NCBI GenBank assembly: GCA_046330935.1
Contig: JAXLRU010000002.1
Location: 62,001 to 126,000, forward strand
Source of the DNA: JAXLRU01 sp046330935
GTDB lineage: Bacteria > Actinomycetota > Actinomycetes > Actinomycetales > Kineosporiaceae
Length of the DNA: 64,000 nt
Direction: 5' to 3'
The notes below the pieces were generated by a model that was given only the letters and a program-made list of their open reading frames with translations, was not told the DNA's origin and searched no databases. Below are positions 25,986-34,336 of the stretch, piece after piece. Position numbers and translations under genes: made by a program. Within the stretch, counting starts at the first letter, position 1, and each line of letters starts with the position of its first letter.

Positions 25986-27272
25986 TCAGCCGATGAGGTC
26001 GTGCCGCACGATCGTGGCGTCGCGAGCGGGCCCGACGCCGACGGCGGAGATCCGCGCGCCGGACATCTCCTCGAGCGCCAGCAGGTAACGCTGGGCGTTC
26101 TTGGGCAGCTCCTCGAAGGTCCGCACCGTGGAGATGTCCTCGCTCCACCCGTCCAGGTACTCGTACACGGGCCGGGCGTGGTGGAAGTCGGACTGGCTCA
26201 CGGGCATCTCGTCGAAGCGGACGCCGTCGACGTCGTAGGCGACGCAGACGGGGATCCGCTCCAGCCCGGTGAGGATGTCGAGCTTGGTCACCACGAAGTC
26301 GGTGACCCCGTTGACGCGGGCCGAGTACCGGGCGACCACGGCGTCGTACCAGCCGCAGCGCCGGGGGCGCCCCGTCGTCGTCCCGTACTCGTGGCCGGTG
26401 GAGCGCAGGAACTCGCCGTCGGCGTCGAGCAGCTCGGTGGGGAACGGCCCCTCGCCCACGCGCGTGGTGTAGGCCTTGATGACGGCGATGACGCGGTCGA
26501 CGCGGTTCGGCGGCACCCCGGACCCGGTGCAGGCGCCGGCGGCGGTCGCGTTGGACGACGTCACGAACGGGTAGGTGCCGTGGTCGACGTCGAGCATCGT
26601 GGCCTGGCCGGCCTCGAACAGCACCGTCTCGCCGCGGTCGAGCGCCTGCACGAGCTCCAGGCCCGTGTCGCCGACCATGGGACGCAGCCGCTCGGCGTAG
26701 GACAGCAGCTCCTCGACCACCGCGTCGACCTCGATGGCACGGCGGTTGAACACCTTCACGAGCAGCTGGTTCTTCTGCTCCAGCACGCCCTCGACCTTCT
26801 GCTCGAGGATGTGGGCGTCGAAGAGGTCCTGCATGCGGATGCCGACGCGGTTCATCTTGTCCGCGTACGTAGGGCCGATGCCGCGACCGGTGGTGCCGAG
26901 CTTGCGCTTGCCGAGGAAGCGCTCGGTGACCTTGTCGACGACCCGGTTGTACGGCGCGATGACGTGGGCGTTCGCGGAGATCCGCAGGCGGGAGCAGTCG
27001 ACGCCGCGGGCCGTGAGCCCGTCGATCTCGTGGAACAGCACCGAGAGGTCGACGACGACACCGTTGCCGATCACGGGCGTCACGCCGGCGGTCAGGATGC
27101 CGGAGGGCAGCAGGTGCAGGGCGTACTTCTCGTCCCCGACGACGACCGTGTGACCGGCGTTGTTCCCGCCGTTGAACTTCACGACGTACTGGACCCGCTC
27201 GCCGAGCAGATCCGTCGCCTTACCCTTGCCCTCGTCGCCCCACTGGGCACCCACGAGCACGATGGCTGGCAC
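25986..27272 (-). CDS. purA: Adenylosuccinate synthetase
   Basis: 428 residues from GTG 27272 (VPAIVLVGAQWGDEGKGKAT), the usual family length. A longer in-frame ATG upstream would add an untypical extension. The N-terminal GDEGKGK loop binds GTP, with catalytic Asp and Lys. FNGGNNAGHTVVV, the conserved TTGRGIGPTYADK, and the C-terminal RFDEMP region follow. The enzyme makes adenylosuccinate from IMP and aspartate in cytoplasmic AMP synthesis. AGGTGG lies upstream. The FAD protein gene on the same strand precedes it by 159 bp. Confidence 0.97.
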   Translation of the reverse strand: MPAIVLVGAQWGDEGKGKATDLLGERVQYVVKFNGGNNAGHTVVVGDEKYALHLLPSGILTAGVTPVIGNGVVVDLSVLFHEIDGLTARGVDCSRLRISANAHVIAPYNRVVDKVTERFLGKRKLGTTGRGIGPTYADKMNRVGIRMQDLFDAHILEQKVEGVLEQKNQLLVKVFNRRAIEVDAVVEELLSYAERLRPMVGDTGLELVQALDRGETVLFEAGQATMLDVDHGTYPFVTSSNATAAGACTGSGVPPNRVDRVIAVIKAYTTRVGEGPFPTELLDADGEFLRSTGHEYGTTTGRPRRCGWYDAVVARYSARVNGVTDFVVTKLDILTGLERIPVCVAYDVDGVRFDEMPVSQSDFHHARPVYEYLDGWSEDISTVRTFEELPKNAQRYLLALEEMSGARISAVGVGPARDATIVRHDLIG

Positions 27273-27431
27273 CGGCCACCCACCTGCCTTTCGCTCACGC
27301 ATCCGCCCGCGCGACCGAGCGGCCGCCGCAGGGGTGCCGGCGCGGGCGGGCCCGAGCGGCCCGCGGACCTGCGCACGACAACCGCACGAGGGTACCCCAG
27401 CGGCATTCCGGGCAGGTGACGGGCGATCAGG

Positions 27432-28448
27432 TCACGCGCCCACGGCCGCCGGGGCGAGCCGCCGGACCAGCTCCGCACCGAGGTCGCGGCCCGAGCACCA
27501 CGCCTGCTCGACCCTGGGCTTGGGACCCCAGGCGTCGCCGCAGACGCCGATCGTGCCCGCGGGGAGGTCGAGGACGCCGAAGGGCCGCCGGTGAGGGCGG
27601 ATCGGGGAGGCCAGCGACCACCGCTTGGCGCGGGCGAACAGCGGCTCGGGGACGTCGCCCTCGCCGAGCAGGCGGGCGAGCTCGGCGAGCGCGGCAGGAA
27701 CCACCTCCTCGGGGACGTCGAGGTGGCGCCCCGACAGCTCGGGCGTCACGTGCGCCACCAGCACCGGGGCGCCGTCGCCGCGCCGGTCGCCGTCGTCGGC
27801 GATCCACGACAGCACGGCGGAGTCGTGGACGAAGACGGCGGGCAGCTTCGGCCACCAGCGGTGCGACCAGCCCGCCCACACGCTGATCACGGGATTCCAG
27901 TCGGTGCTGAGCCCGAGCTCGAAGCCGAGGGCCTCGGGCAGGACGTCGGCGGCCTGCGGGTCGGGCATCGCGAGGACGACGGCGTCGGCGGCCTCGCCGT
28001 CCACGTGCGGGCGGCCGTCCTCGAGCACCCCGACGTCCTCGACCTCGTGCCAGGACCGCACGTCGAGCCCGGCGGCGAGGTCCTCGACGAGGCTGCGCAG
28101 CCCGTGCGTGGCGGCCCACCGAGGCAGGGGCGCACCGCCCGCGGCGTCCGAGCCGAGCACAGCGACCGTGTCCGTCCAGGGTCGGGCCAGCCCGCGCTCC
28201 TGCCACGAGCACGCCACGTCGGCGAAGCCGGCGTCGCGGGTCGTGAGGTAGGACGCGCCGACGTCGACGGCGTGCGGCACCCCGCCGAGGTCCTCCGTGC
28301 GCACCGCCATCCGCCCACCGATGCGCGCGCCCCGGTCGAGCACCACGGGCGCGATGCCCGCGGCGTCCAGGACCCGGGCGCAGGAGATGCCCGCGATCCC
28401 CCCGCCGACCACGACGACGGACGGCGAGGGGCTCGCGGCGTCGCTCAT
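27432..28448 (-). CDS. FAD-dependent amine-oxidase-like flavoprotein
   Basis: 338 residues from ATG 28448. The start overlaps the stop of the upstream DUF3151 gene by one base (TGATG), so the two are translationally coupled. The N-terminus VVVVGGGIAGISCARVLDAAG is the Rossmann FAD-binding GxGxxG fold with a Glu/Asp-type end of strand 2 (VVLDRGARIGGRM). The C-terminus GTIGVCGDAWGPKPRVEQAWCSGRDLG is the FAD-contacting GD motif. This is the renalase/NAD(P)-binding-like group related to amine oxidases. Substrate is unknown. Confidence 0.85.
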   Translation of the reverse strand: MSDAASPSPSVVVVGGGIAGISCARVLDAAGIAPVVLDRGARIGGRMAVRTEDLGGVPHAVDVGASYLTTRDAGFADVACSWQERGLARPWTDTVAVLGSDAAGGAPLPRWAATHGLRSLVEDLAAGLDVRSWHEVEDVGVLEDGRPHVDGEAADAVVLAMPDPQAADVLPEALGFELGLSTDWNPVISVWAGWSHRWWPKLPAVFVHDSAVLSWIADDGDRRGDGAPVLVAHVTPELSGRHLDVPEEVVPAALAELARLLGEGDVPEPLFARAKRWSLASPIRPHRRPFGVLDLPAGTIGVCGDAWGPKPRVEQAWCSGRDLGAELVRRLAPAAVGA

Positions 28449-28858
28449 CAGGCGCCCGCTCCGGGCGCGGAGGGGTCGCAGTCGCGCAGGAAGGTGACGC
28501 AGCGCTGCTCCTCGTCGACCTCGCCGATGGCACCCGCCGCCAGGGCGAGGGCGGCGAGGCAGCGCAGGAAACCGCGGTTGGCCTCGTGCGACCACGGCAC
28601 CGGACCGCGCCCGCGCCACCCGGCGCGGCGCAACGCGTCGAGGCCGCGGTGGTAGCCGACCCGCGCGTAGGCGTACCCCTCGACGTGGCGGCCGTCGGCC
28701 AGCGCGGCCTCGGCCAGCGCCGCCCAGGCGATGCTCGCGGCGGGGTTGGCCGCGGCGACGACGGCGGGATCGGTGCCGGCCTCGAGGGCCTCGCGGGCGA
28801 GGACGTCGTCGGGCAGCAGGGTCGGCGGGACGTCGCCGAGCAGGTTGGGTGAACTCAC
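28448..28858 (-). CDS. DUF3151 family protein
   Basis: 136 residues beginning MSSPNLLGDVPPTLLPDD, with PAASIAWAALAEAAL, EGYAYARVGYHRGLDALRRAGW and GFLRCLAALA. These match the actinobacterial DUF3151 family, found next to fba in mycobacteria (from memory, Rv0360c). The helical repeats with regularly spaced Ala/Leu look TPR-like. No function is established. It overlaps the flavoprotein gene by one base. A terminator separates it from fba upstream. Confidence 0.82.
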   Translation of the reverse strand: MSSPNLLGDVPPTLLPDDVLAREALEAGTDPAVVAAANPAASIAWAALAEAALADGRHVEGYAYARVGYHRGLDALRRAGWRGRGPVPWSHEANRGFLRCLAALALAAGAIGEVDEEQRCVTFLRDCDPSAPGAGA

Positions 28859-28882
28859 GCACCCGATTCTTGCCGGGCACGC

Positions 28883-28917
28883 GCAGGGCCCGCCACCGGT
28901 GGGGTGACGGGCCCTGC
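28883..28917 (-). terminator. Terminator after fba
   Basis: GCAGGGCCCG pairs perfectly with CGGGCCCTGC over a 15-nt loop that has a weaker inner ACC/GGT pairing. It begins about 38 bp beyond the fba stop on the reverse strand, before DUF3151. Confidence 0.65.
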
Positions 28918-28954
28918 GACGGGTGCTGCGAACGGCCTGGCGGCCGCGGGTGGA

Positions 28955-29980
<1,026 letters not shown>

Positions 29981-30325
29981 CGACTGCTCCTGTGAGGGAC
30001 TGGCGCCGCAACGACAGCGGGCGGGTCTCACGGCCGCCGGCCGGGACAGCGCGGCAGGCCCGCCGCTGCCTCGATGCAGCGGCTTCCGCGGTGCATCCTG
30101 CCACGTCGCCGGAGGGCCCCGACACGGCCTAGGTCCCCGTCGCCGCGGCGGCCCGGCCTACCCCGTCCGAAGGCCCCCCGCGACGGCGGTGACACCGTGT
30201 GACCGCGGCGAGGATCCGGCGGGTAGGGTGGCCGCCGTCGGTAGCGCAGCGTCGCCCGGGCCACCCGCCCGGAGCGCGGCGCGGCCGTCGCCTCACCTGC
30301 CGTCAGCGATGCGAGGAGATCCACC
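29981..30325. other. 345-bp divergent intergenic region upstream of fba
   Basis: No coding sequence is recognised. It should hold the fba promoter (reverse) and that of the gene at 30326 (forward). A small hairpin CCGCTGC-CTCGAT-GCAGCGG lies at 30063-30082. GGTAGGGT near 30222-30229 resembles a -10 for the forward gene. Nothing else is evident. Confidence 0.4.
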
Positions 30326-30862
30326 ATGACCGGCGGTTTCGGTCCCGCCGACGTGCTCGCTGGGCTTCGGGCCGGCCTCGGGGACGCCCTGACCGAGGCG
30401 GGGTTCGACGCCGTCGGCGTCGGTTCGCGCCTGAGCTGGACGTGGCCCGGTCCGCCGTCGCTCACGCTGCACGCCCTGGTCATGGAGCACCCCGACGACG
30501 CCCCCCACGGGCAGTCGTTCACGCTGGCCCTCGGCGTCGGCGACGCGGAGGCCACGCGGATCGGCCTGCTGATGTCGGCCGAGCAGACCGAGCAGGTGCG
30601 CGCCCGCGAGCGCGCGGTGCTGCAGGGGTTGCCCGACAACGACGTCACCGGCTACCGCCTCGGCCTCCTGGAGCGCACCGGCGCCGACCTGCGCCCCCGG
30701 GACCAGTGGCTGACGGCGGGCGGCGACGCCGACGTCGCGCAGTGGCTGGGTCTGGTGGCCCCGTGGCTGGCGGGCTGGGCGCAGGACGCCGGCGCCGCCG
30801 CTGCGGCCGTCGACGCGCTGCGCAGGGCCGCCTCGGCCACCTCCTCCTCCGCCCAGGGCTGA
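30326..30862 (+). CDS. Conserved-looking hypothetical protein, 178 residues
   Basis: ATG 30326 is preceded by GAGGAG. The protein is soluble and acidic-to-neutral, with no signal peptide or TM segment. Blocks such as LSWTWPGPPSLTLHALVMEHPDD, FTLALGVGDAEATRIGLLMSAEQTEQV and PWLAGWAQDAGAA suggest an alpha/beta domain followed by helices. I do not recognise the family. It converges on the TrmH-type methyltransferase gene, 15 bp apart. Codon use is typical of the window, so it is probably a real gene. Confidence 0.6.
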   Translation: MTGGFGPADVLAGLRAGLGDALTEAGFDAVGVGSRLSWTWPGPPSLTLHALVMEHPDDAPHGQSFTLALGVGDAEATRIGLLMSAEQTEQVRARERAVLQGLPDNDVTGYRLGLLERTGADLRPRDQWLTAGGDADVAQWLGLVAPWLAGWAQDAGAAAAAVDALRRAASATSSSAQG

Positions 30863-30877
30863 CCCGCCCAGGCATGG

Positions 30878-31555
30878 TCAGCCGCGGCCGTCGCCCGAAG
30901 GGGTGGCGGCGTGCGTGCGCACCCAGGCGTGCATGGCGATCGCGGCGGCCGCCGCGGCGTTGATCGACCGGGTCGATCCGAACTGGGCGATCGAGAACGT
31001 CCGCTCGCACGCGGCCCGGGCGGCGGCGGACAGCCCCGGGCCCTCCTGCCCGAACACCAGGACGCAGCGCGGCGGCAGCTGGGCGTCCTCCAGCGGCAGC
31101 GCACCGGGGAGGTTGTCGATCCCGAGCAGCGGCAGTCCCTCCCCCTCTGCCCACGCGGCGAGCGCCGCGGCGTCGGGGTGGTGGTGGACGTGCAGGTAGC
31201 GGTCGGTGACCATCGCGCCGCGGCGGTTCCACCGCCGGCGCCCGACCACGTGCACGCCCGCGGCGTTGAACGCGTTCGCGGTGCGCACCACGGCGCCGAT
31301 GTTGAGGTCGTGCTGCCAGTTCTCGATCGCCACGTGGAACGGGTGTCGGGTGAGGTCGAGGTCGGCGCGGATCGCCTCGACCGTCCAGTACCGGTAGCGG
31401 TCGACGACGTTGCGCCGGTCGCCCTCGCGCAGCAGCTGCGGGTCGAGGCGGGGGTCCTGCGGCCAGGGGCCGACCCACGGCCCGACGCCGACCTCCTCGG
31501 CATGAGCGTCGGCGCCTACCGTGAGGGGCGGATCGGAGGGCTGAGGCTCGGACAC
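30878..31555 (-). CDS. TrmH/SpoU-family RNA 2'-O-methyltransferase
   Basis: 225 residues from a GTG. The three SPOUT knot motifs are present: motif 1 NIGAVVRTANAFNAAGVHVVG with the conserved Asn and Arg, motif 2 CVLVFGQEGPGLS, and motif 3 IAQFGSTRSINAAAAAAIAMHAW. The enzyme should methylate ribose in tRNA or rRNA using SAM as a trefoil-knot dimer. The ~75-residue N-terminal segment (DPRLDPQLLREGDRRNVVDRY) is typical of the actinobacterial subgroup near pyrE. The RNA target is not predictable. Confidence 0.9.
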   Translation of the reverse strand: MSEPQPSDPPLTVGADAHAEEVGVGPWVGPWPQDPRLDPQLLREGDRRNVVDRYRYWTVEAIRADLDLTRHPFHVAIENWQHDLNIGAVVRTANAFNAAGVHVVGRRRWNRRGAMVTDRYLHVHHHPDAAALAAWAEGEGLPLLGIDNLPGALPLEDAQLPPRCVLVFGQEGPGLSAAARAACERTFSIAQFGSTRSINAAAAAAIAMHAWVRTHAATPSGDGRG

Positions 31556-32172
31556 GACGCCAGGATCCCACCCCCGACCGCACGCCGGCGGGCGAGCGCA
31601 GGGACCCTCGAACGCATGCGGACGGGCCCGACTATCTCGAAAAGCTCACAGGTGTGTCTCGAAGGATGCCGAGGGGTCGTCGGATAACGATTTCTGGGCC
31701 AGTGAAACGGTTCGATGACGCGCTGATTGATCGGCGAAGTTTCGGAGCGACGTTCAAGGCGTTGCGACACCGCTCGGTGTCACTGCCGAGGACACGGCAC
31801 GAGGCACCAGGCCGAGGAGTCAGGCGGGACGACCCCGCAAAGCGCCAGCTCCGGCCTGCCGACCAAGCCCGGTAGGTCGTGAGCGCAGGCCGGAGCTGGC
31901 ATCCGCGCGACCTTGGGTCAGCAGCGGAGGTGGACCGCACGGCTCCCACGCGGTCGCGACCACTGTTTCGGTCCCGCGCCGAAATTGTCAAGGGCGGCGG
32001 CGTGGCGACGAAGAAACACCCCGGGAAAGCGGCCGGCGGGGCCATTCCCCGGAGCGGGACAGCTGCGCGACGGCGGTCGCGAGGCGCATCCCCCAGCGCC
32101 GGCACCCCTCCCGCGCCGCCTGCCCCGGGAGAACCCCCACCCGCCCACAGGCCGCCCGGTTACCCTGAGCGC
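31556..32172. other. 617-bp intergenic region upstream of the DedA pair, partly lower GC
   Basis: No convincing gene is seen. The segment 31620-31790 is clearly less GC-rich than its surroundings, with hairpin GACACCG-CT-CGGTGTC near 31767-31782. A 57-bp inverted repeat follows at 31844-31900. Short ORFs cross this area on both strands but lack ribosome sites and family features. TACCCT just before the DedA GTG may be a -10 for a leaderless mRNA. Confidence 0.4.
31844..31900. repeat. 57-bp inverted repeat with 15-bp perfect arms
   Basis: GCCAGCTCCGGCCTG is repeated inverted as CAGGCCGGAGCTGGC, 27 bp apart, with a weaker inner GACC...GGTC pairing. It is not adjacent to a gene end and has no T tract. 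It could be a processed RNA hairpin, a mobile-element end or a terminator for an unseen transcript. Confidence 0.55.
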
Positions 32173-32928
32173 GTGACGCACACCGCCATGCTGGCCGCCG
32201 GCCACCTCGCCCTCCTGCCCGAGTGGTTGTCGGCCGACGGGCTGCTCGACGCCCTGGGCACCTGGGCCTTCTGGGGCGCCGTCGCCGTCGTCTTCGCCGA
32301 GTGCGGCCTGCTGATCGGCTTCTTCCTCCCCGGGGACTCCCTGCTCTTCACGGTCGGCCTGCTGATCAGCTCGGGCACGATCGACCAGAACATCGCGGTG
32401 GCCTGCGTGATCCTCACCGCGGCCGCGTTCGTCGGCAACGTCGTCGGTTACGAGGTCGGGCGCAAGGTCGGGCCCGCCCTGTTCTCCAAGCCCGAGTCCA
32501 AGCTGTTCAAGCGGGAGTACGTCGAGAAGACCGAGGCCTTCTTCGCCCGCTACGGCAACCGTGCGATCTTCCTCGCCCGGTTCACCCCCATCGTGCGGAC
32601 GTTCATCACCGTCACGGCCGGCATCGGGCGCATGGACCGCCGCCGCTACCTGGCCTGGAGCGGCATCGGCGCGATCGTGTGGGCGGCCGGGGTGACCCTG
32701 CTCGGGTACTTCCTGGGCCGGATCGCCTTCGTCCGCGAGCACGTCGAGCTCATCCTGCTGCTCCTGGTGGCCGTCTCGGTGCTGCCCGTCGTGATCGAGG
32801 TGTGGCGCGAGCGCCGCCGCGGTGCCGCGGAGTCGGCGTCCCCCGAGGGCGTCGAGCTGGCCGTGCAGGCACCCGAGGGCGCCGTCCCCGCGGCACGCGC
32901 CGACGGCAGCGGCCGGCACCGCGCCTGA
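32173..32928 (+). CDS. DedA-family membrane protein (first of tandem pair)
   Basis: 251 residues from GTG 32173, 6 nt after TACCCT, suggesting a leaderless transcript. The frame extends upstream but without family-like sequence. Features of DedA/SNARE-associated (VTT-like) proteins: FAECGLLIGFFLPGDSLLFTVGLL (re-entrant E..G.P.PG-type motif), GNVVGYEVGRKVG, FFARYGNRAIFLARFTPIVRTFITVTAG (F.R..P.vR), and two final TM helices. DedA proteins are transporters or scramblases of lipid carriers and affect envelope homeostasis. The C-terminal ~45 residues are soluble and Ala/Glu-rich. A paralogue starts 37 bp downstream. Confidence 0.9.
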   Translation: MTHTAMLAAGHLALLPEWLSADGLLDALGTWAFWGAVAVVFAECGLLIGFFLPGDSLLFTVGLLISSGTIDQNIAVACVILTAAAFVGNVVGYEVGRKVGPALFSKPESKLFKREYVEKTEAFFARYGNRAIFLARFTPIVRTFITVTAGIGRMDRRRYLAWSGIGAIVWAAGVTLLGYFLGRIAFVREHVELILLLLVAVSVLPVVIEVWRERRRGAAESASPEGVELAVQAPEGAVPAARADGSGRHRA

Positions 32929-32965
32929 ACACGGGCACGAGGACGAGGCGACCAGGGCGATCCGG

Positions 32966-33669
32966 GTGCCGATCGGCGTCCCCGCCCTGGCGGTCGGGCT
33001 GCCCGACTCCTGGAGCGGCCTGACCGACTTCGAAGGCATGTCCGCGACCGCGGTCTACGTCGTCCTGTTCACCCTGATCTTCGTCGAGTCGGGCCTGCTC
33101 GTCGGTTTCGCCCTGCCGGGCGACTCGGTGCTGTTCGCCGTGGGCCTGCTCGCCGCGAGCACGGGCCCCGGGCCCGACCTGTCGGTGACCGTCCTGTGCG
33201 TCGGCTCGTTCGTCGCGGCGATCGCCGGGGACGCCGTGGGCTACTGGTCCGGGCGGCGGTTCGGACGGCCGTGGGTGGTCCGCAAGGCCGGGCGGCTGGC
33301 TCGCCACATCCCCGCCGCCGAACGGTTCTACGAGCGTTACGGCGTCCTGGCGGTCGTGATCTGCCGGTTCGTGCCCTGGGTGCGCACGTTCACACCGATC
33401 CTCGCGGGCGTGGCCCGCATGCCCTACCCGCGCTTCCTCGCCGCCAACGTGGTGGGGGCGCTCAGCTGGGCGGTCGGCCTGATCCTGCTCGGCTACGCGG
33501 CGGCGAGCGTGCCGTGGCTGCGCTGGGTGGCCACGGTCGTCGCCGCCGTCGCCGTGGCCGCGGGGCTGTCGGCGGCGATCGTCTCGGCCGTGCGCGCCCG
33601 GCGGACCGCCCGCTCCCCGAGCTGGACGGCACCGTCGAGAGCAGCGGCGAGGACGGCGAACCGGCCTGA
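32966..33669 (+). CDS. DedA-family membrane protein (second of pair), apparent frameshift near the 3' end
   Basis: Starts at GTG 32966 (VPIGVPALAVGLPDSWSGL), or less likely at ATG 33038. It contains FVESGLLVGFALPGDSVLFAVG, GDAVGYWSGRRFG and FYERYGVLAVVICRFVPWVRTFTPIL, all DedA hallmarks. After the last TM helix the frame reads RARRTARSPSW and then stays open for almost 4 kb over antisense DNA, which is implausible. One base shift at about 33605-33620 (CCGCCCGCTCCCC) gives LPELDGTVESSGEDGEPA and a stop at 33669, a normal short acidic tail. The boundaries given assume that shift; the span is not a multiple of three. Indel, sequencing error or a long C-terminus are the options. Confidence 0.7.
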
Positions 33670-33694
33670 CCGCCGCCGAGCGACGGCCAGGGGG

Positions 33695-34252
33695 TCACTG
33701 CGCGGCGAGCCCCAGGTCGGCGAGGTCGTAGGCGTAGCGGTACTCCAGCCCCGCGGCCTCCACCTTCTCCTTGGCGCCGGTGCCGCGGTCGACGATCACG
33801 GCGACGCCGACGACGTCCGCCCCCGCCTCGCGCAGCGCCTCGACCGCGGTGAGCACCGACCCGCCCGTCGTCGAGGTGTCCTCGACGGCGACGACGCGGC
33901 GCCCGGCGACCTCGGGGCCCTCGATCCGGCGCTGCAGGCCGTGGGACTTGCCCTCCTTGCGGACGACGAACGCGTCGACGGCCTGCCCGGCCGCGGCGGC
34001 GGCGTGCATCACGGCGACGGCGACGGGGTCGGCACCCATGGTCAGGCCGCCCACGGCCGCGGGCTGCCAGTCGGCCACGAGGTCGAGCATGACCTGGCCC
34101 ACCAGCGGGGCGGACCGCGCGTCGAGGGTGATCCGGCGCAGGTCGACGTAGTAGTCGGCCTCGCGCCCGCTGGCCAGGGTGACCTTGCCGTGGACGACGG
34201 CGAGCTCGGCGATCAGGGGCAGGAGGGCGGCGCGCGCCGCGGCGTCGGACAC
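33695..34252 (-). CDS. pyrE: Orotate phosphoribosyltransferase
   Basis: 185 residues from a GTG. The PRPP-binding loop VVAVEDTSTTGGS carries the two acidic residues and the Thr/Gly pocket. VTLASGREADYYVDLRRITLD is the orotate-side loop. VVRKEGKSHGLQRRIEG is the flexible catalytic loop with Lys and His. It converts orotate and PRPP to OMP in pyrimidine synthesis. Length is normal for the actinobacterial type. It is convergent with the DedA pair, 25 bp from their apparent stop. Confidence 0.95.
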   Translation of the reverse strand: MSDAAARAALLPLIAELAVVHGKVTLASGREADYYVDLRRITLDARSAPLVGQVMLDLVADWQPAAVGGLTMGADPVAVAVMHAAAAAGQAVDAFVVRKEGKSHGLQRRIEGPEVAGRRVVAVEDTSTTGGSVLTAVEALREAGADVVGVAVIVDRGTGAKEKVEAAGLEYRYAYDLADLGLAAQ

Positions 34253-34336
34253 GCGGAAAGGGTAGCGGCGGCCGGGCGACGTCCCGGCCTCAGGGCGGGC
34301 CGGCGGGCACGCCGGACGAGATCTCGGGCCAGGGCG

